Shown here in pieces: positions 44,699 to 57,628 of a stretch of DNA of 64,000 nucleotides (within the stretch, counting starts at the first letter, position 1; the number at the start of each line of letters is the position of its first letter). The translations under genes and the position numbers were made by a program. Source of the DNA: Grifola frondosa (lineage: Eukaryota > Basidiomycota > Agaricomycetes > Polyporales > Grifolaceae); NCBI GenBank assembly GCA_001683735.1, contig LUGG01000014.1, forward strand, positions 558,001-622,000, in the 5' to 3' direction. A model generated the notes under the pieces. The model did no database searches, was not told the origin of the DNA, and worked only from the letters and a program-made list of their open reading frames with translations.

Positions 44699-45594
44699 CG
44701 TAACGTCGTAGAATGTGATCAGTCGTGAGCAGTTGAATAGGATATGAACGAGTCAATGGAGAGTTGGTGTGCTTGATACCGAGAGGGTAACGTAGACAAG
44801 GGCGTATATAAGAGAGAAGGCGAAGTCCTGCCTGATGTTTTCATTGAGGACGGCAGGAGACAGCCACGCATCATCCATCTGCGCATGCGAGGAAGATGTG
44901 ATAGTATGACCTGCAATCTTTGGACAACCTCATCTTCGAAGGCGCGAACCACACGTGTCGGGCTGGACAGATAGTGGAGAGAAAGATACAAGGACATGGA
45001 CTCGCCTCACGCGCCCGGACATATTGAACATAAAATCATCCAACTTAGGTCACAAGGAAGGGTTCGGGCCTGGCAGGGCACAGCACTGATATCCAAACCC
45101 GTAGCAGTCACCGGACCCACGCTGAGAACAGCGTGCCTCCGCGCCATAAGCTTGCGGAAATACACTGCGCTATCACTCATATGAAGGCCATGAGGACGGA
45201 TAATACAGGCAGGGACAAGCTCTAGATACACGACAGAACCGCGTGCAACGACCGCCAGATTTCAAGGAGTGTATCATGAGCCTGCTGAAAGTTGTGGACG
45301 GTATGTAGACAGGCTTTTGGAAAAATATCAACAGTCTCAACATTGGACGAACAGAGAAGGCTGCAAGAGGCTCTGAGCTCATGGTGGTCAGCGTCGGAGT
45401 CGGTCATTGAGCGCACATAGGCGCTCAGCTTCGTCGATCACGTTTCTATACCTGCACTTCCACGTCTACACCGGATTTCTGCATACACTTCCTCGCTGTG
45501 AGAGCTGGCGACGTTCGCGTGATAGTGCATATACTCGGTTGACCGCGCAAACACTTACAGACATTGGGGCGTACTAGGGGACTGAAGAGCCAGA
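44699..45594. promoter_or_regulatory. Divergent promoter region, 896 bp
   Basis: Lies between the Pro-rich membrane protein (-) and SEC27 (+). ORFs here have no coding look; no tRNA or repeat found. Confidence 0.5.
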
Positions 45595-48500
45595 ATGTTG
45601 CTGGACGTCAACGTGAGTACACCAGTCGTGACGAGGCATGAACGCGGTCTACATTCACCTCATCTCAGCGGAAGCTGTTCACTCGCTCGGATCGTGTCAA
45701 AGGCGTCGACTTCCATCCAACAGAACCCTGGATACTCACCGGCCTGTACAATGGCACGGTCAATATCTATAACCATGAGACTGGCGCGCTCATCAAGACA
45801 TTCGAGGTCGCTGAGGTCCCGGTGCGCTGTGTCCGCTTCATCCCTCGCAAGAACTGGTTCGTCGCAGGCTCGGATGATTTCCAACTACGTGTTTTCAATT
45901 ACAACACACACGAGAAAGTCGCTGCATTCGAGGCACATCCGGACTACATCAGGTGTCTGACAGTACACCCCACCGCTAGTATCGTCCTTACTGGCAGCGA
46001 TGACATGACCATCAAAGCATGGGATTGGGATAAGCAGTGGAGGTGCATACAGGTGAGCGCGACGGCTTAAAATGCATTGGAACACACATGAATTCGTTCG
46101 TCACCATAAGACGTATGAAGGGCACACACACTACATCATGAACATTGCGGTCAACCCTAAAGATCCTAATACCTTCGCTTCATCATGTCTTGACCGGTCT
46201 GTCAAAATGTGGTCTCTCGGCTCGTCTACCGCGAACTTCACGATGGAGGCGCACGACAAAGGCGTTAACTACGTCGAGTTCTACCCCGGAGCAGACAAGC
46301 CCTACCTCGTCACCGCGAGCGATGACAAGACTGTCAAAGTCTGGGACTACCTCAGCAAGAGTTGCGTACAGACATTGGAGGGCCATACCAATAATGTCCT
46401 CTTCGCCGTCTTCCACCCGAACATCCCTATCATCATCAGCGGTGGTGAAGACGGCACGGTGAAGCTCTGGAACAGCGGGACGTACCGGCTAGAGAATACC
46501 TTGAGTTACGCTCTGGAGCGCGCATGGTGTATCGCGCTCCGGAAAGTATCGAACGAGGTTGCCATTGGCTATGACGAGGGTTTGGTTGTGATCAAGGTAT
46601 GATTGTCTCCATCTCAGTAATATTAATCCATGGCTTACAGCCGGCAGCTCGGACGTGATGAACCTACTTTCAGCATGGACCCCTCTGGCAAGCTCATCTA
46701 CACTCGCAACAACGAAGTTCTCTCTGCCAATCTTCAGACAATTCAAGACGAAGCCCTAGCCGATGGCAACCGGATACCCCTCTCCATCAAGGAGCTCGGC
46801 ACTACGGAGATTTTTGCTACGTCGCTCAACCACTCCCCCAACGGAAGATTCGTTACTGTAGTAGGTGACGGGGAGTACATCGTCTACACTGCTCTGGCAT
46901 GGCGTAATAAAGCTTTTGGCAACGGCAACTCTTTTGCATGGGCGGGAGACTCGAACACCTATGCTGTTCTCGAGGGCCGGATGAAGATCCGTGTATACAA
47001 GAACTTCCGTGAACGTGGTGGAGCCGGAATGAAAGGCGCAGGCTCCTGGAGTATTGACGGCATCCACGGCGGTACGTTACTTGGCGCTCAGGGGCTGGCT
47101 TTGTTGTCTTTTGGGACTGGGAAAGCGGTGATATCGTGCGGAGAATCGAAGTTGACGCAAAGAATGTAAGTGTTTCTTGGAATGATTGTCTCCGCCCTTT
47201 TTTAAGTGTAATGTCAGGTCTTCTGGTCCGGCACAGGGAGTCTTGTCGCAATTGCTGCAGAAGGTTCTTTCTACGTTCTCGCTTTGACCGTGATGCGTAC
47301 AATGCGAAGCTAGAGGAAGGTGTCGAGGTCAGTGATGAGGGTATAGAAGAGGCATTTGAGCTTATTGCCGAAGTTTCTGAGAGGTGAGTAGCACTTCTCT
47401 CCATATTTCAATGGGCACTCATTTCGGTACAGCGTCAAAACCGCTAAGTGATTGGCGATTGCTTCATTTATACTACATCAGCGAATCGGTTGAATTACTT
47501 CGTCGGCAATGAGTCGTATACAATCACTCCTTTCGATACGTATGTTATTCGCACTCACGAACGTGTCAGTTTGTTCACTTGTATCATAGGCCTCTGTTTC
47601 TCCTTGGGTACATTCCCGCGCACAACCGTGTCTATCTCGCAGACAAGGATGTCAACGTCTACAGCTATTCGCTATCACTGAGCTTGGTCGAATACCAGAC
47701 TGCTGTGCTGCGTGGCGATATGGACGCTGCAGCGGAGATTTTACCGACTGTTCCCAAGGAGCAGAGGAACAAGATCGCGACATTTTTGGAGGGCAGAGGT
47801 GCGGTATTTTGACTTTGTGTAAATGGGGCTGACCTCCATTATATTGCAGGCCTGAAGGAGCTGGCTCTGGAGGTCACCACTGACCCTGACCAAAAATTCG
47901 ATCTGTCTCTTCAGCTGGATGACTTGGACTCGGCAGTCGAGATTGCTCGTTCTGTGCCCGAGTTGGAAGCCGAAACGAAGTGGAAAGCGATTGGGGACCG
48001 GGCGCTGACGGTTTGGCGTTTCGACCTTGCCCGAGAGAGTTATGAAAAGGCAGGAGATCTTAGCGCGCTGATGTTGCTATTGCTCGCGATCGGGGACAGA
48101 GATGGATTGACCAAGCTCGCGTCGACCGCAGGTGGGTATGGAAGTCTGTCCTGCCTGCCGTAGCTAATGCAGACGTCTTCAGAGGAGAAGGGGCAAAACA
48201 ACCTTGCGTTTGCCAGCCTACTACAGTTGGGAGATCCGAACGCATGTGTCGATCTACTCGTGAAGACGCACCGGGCACCTGAGGCCGCGACGTTTGCGCG
48301 GACATACGCGCCTAGTAAAGTGTCTGAGGCGGTAACCGCGTGGCGTGCAGACCTGCAGGCAAAAAAACGTCCGAAGCTGGCTTCAGTCATTGCTGATCCC
48401 TCTGACCACCCAGAACTATTTGAGGAAGGCTGGGAAGAGGCCTTGCGACGCGAGCGGGGTCAGCCCCCTCAACCTGTGGTGAATGGTACTTCAGGTTTGT

Positions 48501-48606
48501 CGTTGGTATGACTCCTTCCTTGATGCTGTCTCACCAATGTGTCTGTTCAATTTCAGCAGATGCTCCCGCATCAGAGATCGTTGATGATACTGTAGATACC
48601 GTGTAG
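45595..48606 (+). CDS. SEC27: Coatomer subunit beta' (COPI, Sec27)
   Basis: COPI coat subunit for retrograde Golgi-to-ER vesicles; its WD propeller reads dilysine cargo signals. Starts MLLDVN then, after an intron, [19 protein letters not shown] repeats are plain: [79 protein letters not shown] and [17 protein letters not shown]. The WD-associated region ([45 protein letters not shown]) and an alpha-solenoid ([34 protein letters not shown]) follow to a TAG at 48606. About 840 residues in ten or so exons. Three single bases are missing in the middle (47091-47094, 47284-47285, 47450); restoring them gives [20 protein letters not shown] and TAKWIGDCF. Confidence 0.95.
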
Positions 48607-48917
48607 GGTACAGGATTGATTTTATTATCATTTCGTTTTCATGATCCCGTCCGAGCTGGAGTAAGAGCACGGCATACCGGCGTGGGCGACCAATTGAGCT
48701 GCCGTCCGTCAGTGCTGTTCCTACCTCATTGTAAACAACAACCGGCCGGTGATCCCGGCGAAAGCTGGGGCTGCCTGGTTACACGGTCACGTCACGTCGC
48801 AGTCACAGCCTTGCCTGGCCGTCTCACACAGCGCCTCTTTACCTCACTTCCCACTCGTTTCGCTCACTGTGTCGGACGGTGACGACTCTGTTGTTTTTCA
48901 CTATCTCCCTGTAGGCT
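48607..48917. promoter_or_regulatory. Intergenic, 311 bp (chitin synthase promoter)
   Basis: Tandem spacer between the SEC27 stop and the chitin synthase ATG. GC-rich with CACGTCACGTCGC near 48790. No ORF supported. Confidence 0.45.
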
Positions 48918-51900
48918 ATGGCCTCCCTCAATTCTCAGGCGGTCAGCTCCGGGGACCTCATTGACTTGGTTTCGTCCTCGACATCTGCGACAGTCTATCC
49001 TTCTGATGACACCATCCTGTCCGTCCTACAAGCACGCTTTCGCGCAGATTTACCATACACCAGAGTCGGTGCATCAAACCTCATTGCCATTAATCCGTAC
49101 AAGGCATTAGCCAATGTTAACGACGCCAGCGCAAAGGAGTACGAGGAGAGATGTTACAAGGATACTAGCTTTCCGTTACCTGGGACATCACCTCTGCCAC
49201 CGCATCTATATGACCTTGCTGCGAGGGTATATCTGCTTATGAGAAGGCGGAATGAATCGCAGGCAGTGGTGTTCCGGTGAGCGCCCGTTGACTGCCGACT
49301 GGTTGAATATATGAGGTGACCTTGGTTCCATAGCGGTATCACAGCATCCGCGAAGAGCGCTAGTGCCCAGCTGCTGGTCAACCAGGTGCTAAAGCTGTCC
49401 ACGCACTCAAAGAGAGAAGCTAGGCTCGCCGAACAAATTAAGGCGCTGACGCCGCTCCTTGATTCCTTCGGCAACGCAAAGACACTGATCAACCCTAATG
49501 CATCTCGACACAGTCGCTATCTCGAGCTACACTTCAACGAACGTGGCCGCATTCAAAGCGCGAAGGTTCTGGCGTACGGACTGGACAAGACCCGTCTTAA
49601 CCGCCTTACGTTCGAGGAGCGCACGTATCATGTCTTCTACCAATTCCTGGCAGGAGCTACTCCTGAGGAGAGGGATCGTTACAACTTGGAGGATCCATCA
49701 GATTACGCCTTGCTTGCATCATCAGGGTGCTACCGTCTACCCTCGGGTCCCTTTAGCGATGATTCGATTGCCATGGCTGATTTGCGTGTGGCAATGAAGA
49801 CTCTCGGATTCAAGTCTAAACACGTTGCTTCCATCTTCAGCCTCCTCGTCGCTATTCTCCTTCTAGGAAACCTTCAATTTGGCGAGGCGGATGCGCGTGA
49901 CGTTTCTGCTTACGTCTCCAACATGCCTGTGCTTGAACATGTTGCGAGACTCCTAGGAGTCGGTTCAGAAGAGCTTGGTGAGGTGTTGACGAACAAGACA
50001 AGCTACGTGCGGAAGGAACTGTACACTGTCATGCTGAATGCTCATCAGAGCGCTGCCCAACGCGACCAACTCGCGCGGGACCTCTATGCGATTCTCTTCG
50101 CCTTCGTTACTGAAACAGCCAACCACAAAATCGCGCCCGGTGCGCAGGACTCTCCGCCGCCCACGCAGATCGTCATCTTCGACCAGCCTGGATTCCAGAG
50201 CAAGGGTGCTCCTGGTTCGGCATCAGTGTACTTTGGAGGCCCGGCGCCTTTAGTTTCGGCTCAAGGCCAGGCTAGTTTCGACGAGTTCTGTATCAACTTC
50301 TCCAACGAACTTCTGCACTCATACGTGCTGCGGAATACTTTTGAGGATGCGGTCGGATACAATAGTCAGCTCACGGGCGACGGCATCACGTTACCTTCGG
50401 TGACTACGATGGATAATGCAGGTTGCATTGAGCTGTTACGAGGAGCGCAATTGAGTGAGAGGGCACACAGGAAACCTGGAGGTATGCTTGGGGTGATGAA
50501 CAAGGCATGCTCATCCTTCAGGCTGGGAAGAGCGGGGATAAGAAGGAAGAAGAGATGTTGCAGGACCTCGTCTCGAAGTTCGGAGTTCACGCGTCCTTCG
50601 TTGCCCCTTCGGCGGAAACACCAGAGACTTTCACCTTTGGCGTTAACCACTATGCAGGTAGCTGCACTTACGACGTTCATGGCTTTATCGAGAAGGACGC
50701 GGACATCCTCGATTCCGCTTTCGTGACTCTTCTTCGCAACTCTTCAGATTCATTCGTTTCAAAGTTGATGTCAGGCCCCAGTTTGGCTACAGAGCGTCAT
50801 TCGAAGGACGAGAGTATTCTTGTTCAAGCTCAGGTTTCATCACGACCGCTCCGTCAACCTACTCCCATCTTGTCTCGAGACAGCTCATTACCCTCAAATG
50901 GCGAAGAACACGGGCGCCTTGACCCTACGAAGGTTTACCCCGTCACCACGCAGCTTAACTACAATCTTTCCGAGATCATGTCCAGTCTCGACAGAGCCCG
51001 CTTGTGGACCATATCCTGCATTCGCCCTAATGACTCCGGCTCGTCGAATTCTTTCGACAAGCGAAGAGTCAAGGCACAAATTCGTTCCTTGTTGTTACCT
51101 GATGTCGTCGCAAGGCGAAAGGCCGACTATGTGGTCGACTTCGAGCATGCTGCGTTCTGTGACCGATACGTTCCTACTATCGGGGGTTCAGAGCAGGAGC
51201 GAATCGCCCAATGTGCTCGTGCCAATGGATGGCAGGATGGGATGGATTATGTGGTCGGCCATCGCATGATCTGGCTCACCTACTCTGCTTGGAAGATGGT
51301 TAGGATGTTCTTCGGGCGACAGAAAAGGAGTTGAAGAAGGGTTCCGGAGAAGGCGCTGAGGATGACGAGAGCATATTGCCGGATGATGCAACCGAGTACA
51401 CGCATCACGATGGATCGCTCGCGACGCCTACTCCCTTCTACGAAGTCGGCGCCAGTGAGGAAAACCTGTTGCTCTCACGGATGGGGACCAACGGTACTCA
51501 TTATCATGACCCCAACCTCAATGCCAGTCACCTCCAAGTACCCACATCGCCCTCTCACGCAGATACGCCGGCGTATAGTGAAGGTGAAGGCGAAGGTTGG
51601 GGTTCCGAGTGGGACAAGAAGGGTGACGGCAGCGGTGGTCTGCCTCTCGCACAGTCCAAAGAAGGCGGCATGGTGGTCAAGGAAGCGCCTAACACTGTTG
51701 AAGAGGTACCGACGAGTCGTGTCCGGCGGAATTGGCTGTATCTCGTGTGGGCGACAACATTCTGGATCCCGAACTTTCTCTTGAACAAACTCGGCCGCAT
51801 GAAGCGACCTGACATTCGGCTTGCTTGGCGGGAGAAGGTGACCATTTTCTGGCTGATCGTATTCTTCAACGGTGTTATCCTCTTCTATATCATTGAATTT

Positions 51901-54900
51901 GGCCGTCTCCTCTGCCCTGATAGTAACAAAGTCTGGGCCATCAATGAGGTCAACCAACACACAGGAGACTCAGATTTTTGGGTTGCTATTCAGGGTCAGG
52001 TCTACGACGTCTCGAACTTCATTCACGGTGACCACAGTGACATTTCTGGGGAAGCTAGCAATGGTGCCGACACGCTGGCGACTATCGCTGGCCAGGATTT
52101 GACAGGCTACTTCCCGATTCCACTCACTCTTGGATGTCCAGGGCTCGTGTCGGACACGAATGCCGCGCTCACGCCTGCAAATTTCACGGATTACGTGCCC
52201 ACCGCGATACACACCTCTGGTTCCCAGCAGGCTGTCTCGACGTCCAAACTTCACCAGGACGATTGGTATACCGCCATCTTCTTACCCAAGATAAAGGAGT
52301 TTCGCAAGGGTAATCTCGTGGTCACCAAGCAGGACATTGCGGCTGAGGCTAATCAGCAGGATACCCAACGGTAAGCATACTACCTTTATTACGTTCTTTC
52401 ATTCCTCATTCCTCATACCTCCGAAGTCTCTGGGCCATCTGGAACGACAACGTCTATGATCTTTCAGACTACTTCAATTCCATCACCGTCAATACAGGGA
52501 ATTCGGAGTATTCCTTCCTCAGTGAGGCCATTACAGACTTGTTCAAGCAGCAACCTGGTCAAGATATTACGAAGTCTATCAATTCAGCATTGGCCACCAT
52601 GGACGCGACGACTGCTGCTCAGAATATCGACTGTATCAAAAATTTGTTTTACGTTGGACAGGTCGATTTCCGGAAGACTCCCCGTTGTCAAGTACAGAAC
52701 TATATGCTGTTGGCGTTTAGTATTCTATTGATGTCTTCGATGGGACTCAAGTGTAAGTAGTTCTAATACGTCCGATGAATATCGCTGGGAGCTGATCTTG
52801 TTGGTATATTTAGTTCTGGCCGCATTGCAGATGTCTCCCAAGCGGCATCCAGAGATGCTCGACAAGTTTGTTCTGTGTCAGGTTCCTTGCTATACTGAAG
52901 GCGAGGATTCCTTGCGTCGTACCATTGATTCCCTCGCTGCGCTTAACTACGATGACAAGCGGAAACTTATATTCCTCATCTGCGATGGCAATATTATCGG
53001 TACCGGTAACGACAGAACAACGCCTCGTATCGTCCTCGATATTCTCGGCGTTGATCCCAAGTTGGACCCGGAGCCCCTGTTGTTTAAGTCGATCGGCGAA
53101 GGGTCTAAGCAGCTGAACTATGGAAAGGTCTATTCTGGTCTTTATGAGTTCGAGGGCCATGTCGTTCCGTAAGTGCTCTCTTCGATGTCACACGATGTCG
53201 AACTGAATGTCTCTCGTTTAGGTATATCGTTGTGGTCAAAGTCGGCAAACCCACCGAGCGCACAAAGCCAGGCAATCGTGGCAAACGTGACAGTCAGATC
53301 TTGTTGATGCAATATCTCAACAGAGTTCACTTTGATGCGCCTATGACACCGCTGGAGCTGGAAATTTATCATCAAATGCGCAATGTCATCGGTATCGATC
53401 CTGCGTTCTATGAATATATCTTCACTGTGGATGCTGATACGGTATGTCTCCTACGGTTTCTTGGTCTTACAGCTGCTCAAACTTCTGTACTATTCACAGA
53501 CTGTAACACCTGAATCACTGAATCGTCTCGTTGCCTCCGCTGCCGACGACTCGTCTATCATTGGCATCTGTGGAGAAACAAAACTTGACAACGAAGAAGG
53601 ATCGTGGTGGACCATGATTCAGGTATGATTGCCTTTGAAGTGATTTTATACATACCCACTCACCGTCTATAAAGGTTTACGAGTACTACATTTCTCACCA
53701 TCTATCCAAAGCCTTCGAGAGTCTTTTCGGTTCCGTGACATGTTTGCCTGGTTGTTTCTCGATGTATCGCATTCGGACAGCCGACAAGGGTCGACCTATC
53801 ATCATCTCCAACCGCATCATAGAGGAGTACTCTGAACCGAACGTCGATACTCTGCACAAGAAGAATCTGTTGTCTCTCGGAGAAGATCGTTTCTTGACAA
53901 CTCTTCTTCTCAAGCACTTCCCCACATTCAGGACGAAGTTCACGCCGGACGCTCTTGCCCACACAATCGCACCAGAGTCATGGCGTGTTCTGTTCTCTCA
54001 GCGACGTCGCTGGATCAACTCGACCGTCCACAACCTTTGCGAGCTGGTCTTCCTGCCTGAACTCTTCGGTTTTTCTGCTTCTCAATGCGATTCTTTGTGT
54101 TCATCGATTTGCTTGGTACATTGGTGCGTATTGTTCACATATCACTCTCACTCGCAGCTCACATATGTTGCAGATCTTGCCATCGACTGTCGTTTACGTG
54201 AGTAGTTTGCATGCGGTTCAAGTCTCGCTCGCTGACGATATTTCTTCCAGCTGGTTTATCTGATCATCGTCACGGCCACCGGACAATCGGCCATTCCTAT
54301 CATCTCTATCATCATGTTGGCTGCAGTATATGGTCTCCAGGTGTGTAGTTCGTGGTTCAAAAATGTGACTGTTAGCTCATGTCACATGCAGGCAATCATC
54401 TTCCTTCTTAAACGAGAATTCATGTTGATCGGATGGATGGTGGTATACATCCTCTCGTAAGTTCTATTTGCGTTAACACTAACGAGAAGTTGATGTAAAT
54501 TGCTTGCACAATAGTTATCCGGTCTACAGTTTCTTCCTACCGCTGTACTCGTTCTGGTGCATGGACGATTTCAGTTGGGGTAACACGCGTCTTGTTATCG
54601 GCGAAGGTAACAACAAGAAGGTCCTCATGAATGATGATGAAAAGTTCGATGATTCCATGATTCCTTTGAAGAAGTTCAGCGGTATGTGCCATTGTTCAAC
54701 ACTAACACTTACTCTAACTTCTGACGCATGTATAGAATACGAGGCGGAGGCTTGGGAGACTGGCTCCCGTCATTCTGACGAGACTGGCTACAGTGGTAAA
54801 GCACGTTCGCGGTCACGCGCTCCCGGTTCAAGAGCAGAATCTCCACACAGCTTCCACCAGGCGTCGCATGCGGGCGATTACTATCGGGATACCAATGTAA

Positions 54901-55506
54901 CCAGCCAAAACGGCTCACAACGCAACGCGTCCCAAAGCAACCTCTCGCATTACACTGCCCAACAGCCGATGTCTCAGTTCAGCCTTCCGCACCAGCCCTT
55001 CATACCATACGGAGGGCCTGGATCCGCTGCTGGATCGGATTATGGTGGTCAAATGCCCATGCCTGGACCTATGCCCTACCAGAACACGGGTAGTGTCTAC
55101 GGAATGATGCCAACCGCTCCTCGCAATACCGTCATGACAAACCTGAACATGTTCGGTGGCGACCCCAATGGCTCGCAAACAGGGTTTGCACCCCCCATCG
55201 CGCCAGGAATGCAACGGCCGATGTCGACATTCTCTTTAGCGACATCGGTGAATCCGTTCGCCGGACCAAGCATGAACCCTAATCCCAGTGACGATGATCT
55301 CGTCAACGCACTGCGGAACTACCTGAGCACGCAAGACCTGATGACAGTCACAAAGAAGTAAGTTTTGCGCTTCAGACATTACCAGATATTGACAGCGTCG
55401 CAGGACTGTTCGGGAAGCCATCCAAGCGCGATTCCCCAAGGCAGATCTCTCAGACCGAAGACAGTTCCTGAACGATGCTATTGACAATATACTCTCCCAG
55501 TCATAG
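48918..55506 (+). CDS. Chitin synthase with N-terminal myosin-motor-like domain (class V/VII type)
   Basis: Plasma-membrane processive glycosyltransferase making cell-wall chitin from UDP-GlcNAc. About 1,950 residues. Order: myosin-like motor (about 1-750; [68 protein letters not shown]); linker; two membrane helices ([35 protein letters not shown]); cytochrome-b5-like domain ([20 protein letters not shown]); chitin synthase core with [41 protein letters not shown] and [12 protein letters not shown]; membrane helices; a Ser/Gln-rich stretch; and a DEK-C domain ([20 protein letters not shown]..). The P-loop position reads [12 protein letters not shown], not GESGAGKT. Three missing bases (50520, 51301-51302, 54070-54074) break the frame; repairs give [29 protein letters not shown] and [10 protein letters not shown]. 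Confidence 0.95.
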
Positions 55507-55831
55507 ACGCTTTTTGGTAAAGCTTATTGTGATGACACTCGGACATTTGACGTAGTGGACTTTGGCCTATCTCCTCCATCTTTAGCTGCATTGAAACGGA
55601 CTTCCATCGTTGCATCATCAGTCATTATAGCAATTGTAGTAGTCGTGGGACGTTTTCCTAATATCCAATGGAACATTATCTGCTTTCGAGTCCTTTCGAG
55701 TCTGACGCAAGGCAGCCAATGTAGAGCAATGAGGCAGGTGACGGCGGATATACCCGGTTAGGCATGCGAGTACTTCAGCATCGACCCCGCCTCCTAGCTA
55801 CTTACACTTTTCTTGCACTTTTCTTGCTGTT
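55507..55831. other. Intergenic, 325 bp
   Basis: Tandem spacer between the chitin synthase stop and the next ATG. A pyrimidine-rich repeat (ttcttgcactt twice) lies just before the ATG. Nothing else seen. Confidence 0.45.
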
Positions 55832-57084
55832 ATGCCTGCCCCAGTTGCGCTATATGTAGTAGCCGTTTTCGGCGTTGCTGCCGCCGGCTTTGCATTTCAT
55901 CAAGTGAGTAGCACTACCGACCAACTTGCCAAAGCATTGTTCTCATCAACTTACTTATCTTAGTTCGTTTACGAACCTCATATCGCCCCTAAGATCGAGA
56001 CATGGGCGGAATCCTTCTTAGAACGCCGCAGACAGCGGAAGATGCAATTGCGAGGTCTCGTCCCTGCTCATATCGTGCATGAACACAGCGACGAGAATGG
56101 GGCTCGGAGAGCGACCGACAGGAAAGGACACAGTGCAGATGGGCTCCTCGATAAGAAGGGGCATCGAGACGATCACTCGGATGACGATGACGACGATGCT
56201 CACTTTGGAATGTCCATCGAGCTTGAGCGACTCGTAGCGAAAGAGAGGGATGAGTGGAGAGACAGCGGCAGTGCCTCCGGCCTCAGACGTAGGAAGACTG
56301 CGGGTACAATGGACGAGGTATGCTGCCAGCTCATGTTGTTGTATGCGCACCGTTGACGTGCACCCGGCCCCAGTCCAATCACTTTATCCCATATCCTCCT
56401 ATCTCCCCGACGCATGTAATTTTCGACTCGTCTGTGCCGCCTTCTCCATCTTCCTTGGAAGGCAGGTCGATATCAAGCAGCCCAGTGTCCTCTCATCGAT
56501 CATCTGTTCAATCTTCTACTGCCAACAGTCCTTCTCCTCTAGTCATCCGTCTTGCAGAATCCCGCCAGCCCTTACATAATATGTCTAGGAATTCGTCACC
56601 CAGGTTGCCCACTCCCATATCGAACTCTTCTGTAGTATCAACCCGTGCCCTAACTCCCAACGTCACAGATGAAGGATCATTTCATTCAGCTTATTCGTCT
56701 CGGGGATCTACACTGCACGTCTCTCCTGTCACAGGACCCGCTGTCCCATCCAGCGAAGTTCACATAGCCGCTGGTACCGACGTGTTGAGCCCGAGCCCTA
56801 TTCATCTCAACATCCCACTGGCCGCTCTCCAACGGACGGAATCTCCATTCTCGGACATATTCTCCGTTGCGACTAGCGGCACCATGTCCTCTATGGGCTC
56901 GCCTCGCGTGCGGTCTCCCAACACGGACTCTGGCCTGGACCTCCCATCTGACGAGGAGTTCGACGTGCTCTCTCCGCGCTCGGGCATGTTCAGCCCCCCG
57001 AGCGTCCCCGGAGACGATCTCTTCGACCTCGCGTCCGATGCGTCGAGCTGGGCCAGCGTCGGTCATCGCTCCCCCTCGCCCTGA
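55832..57084 (+). CDS. Uncharacterised N-terminally membrane-anchored, Ser/Pro-rich protein
   Basis: ATG 55832 gives MPAPVALYVVAVFGVAAAGF, one membrane helix, then after an intron FVYEPHIAPKIETWAESF and a basic stretch (RRRQRKMQLRG). A histidine/aspartate-rich patch (DDHSDDDDDDAHFG) and ELERLVAKERDEWRD follow. After a second intron the rest is Ser/Pro-rich and ends SSWASVGHRSPSP at 57084. The first 60 residues look structured, the remainder disordered. It could be a small ER or mitochondrial outer-membrane tail-out protein. No family recognised; it runs in tandem after the chitin synthase. Confidence 0.6.
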
Positions 57085-57628
57085 TATGTCTCTTCCCAAT
57101 TTCGGCTCGCATATTGCTCTTGCTCTCACGTGTTGTACAATGGAATGATCCTTGCCACTGTTGTTTGTACTCTCGCGCTCTCCAATCTTAGTCGTTCCTG
57201 TCCCATCGTCACCCCATCATTAATTTGGCCTGTAGCAATGTTTCGCATTCTTGTTGTAGAATTGCTATATCATTAACGCCTCTCGCCTCTCGTACTCGAT
57301 GTTGCAATGTATAATCTTTGTTTCTGACTCGGATGAGTGAATCTCAAGTGAATGCCTCTACAGACCGGTATGGAATGAACCTTACAACGTTCCAAGAGCA
57401 TAGACAAAGCCAACTAAATAGTTGAGTCCCCATGCTAAGGCTCTAGTTCAATGATTGTCCGGGTCCACCCTGCGCAGCCTCACGTCCTCCGGCAGCATTA
57501 GACGAAAACTCACTGCATTTTCATTGTTTGTTACAGGACATGCACTTAGTTGATTCAAAAGCTACAATTGTAAAATATAGGAACTGCCGGCGACCGAAAT
57601 CACCTCGAAAGATGCGCCGTGGTATCCC
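57085..57628. other. Convergent intergenic, 544 bp
   Basis: Lies between the stop of the small membrane protein (+) and the stop of DPP III (-). AT-rich 3' UTR sequence, no ORF or RNA gene supported. Confidence 0.5.
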
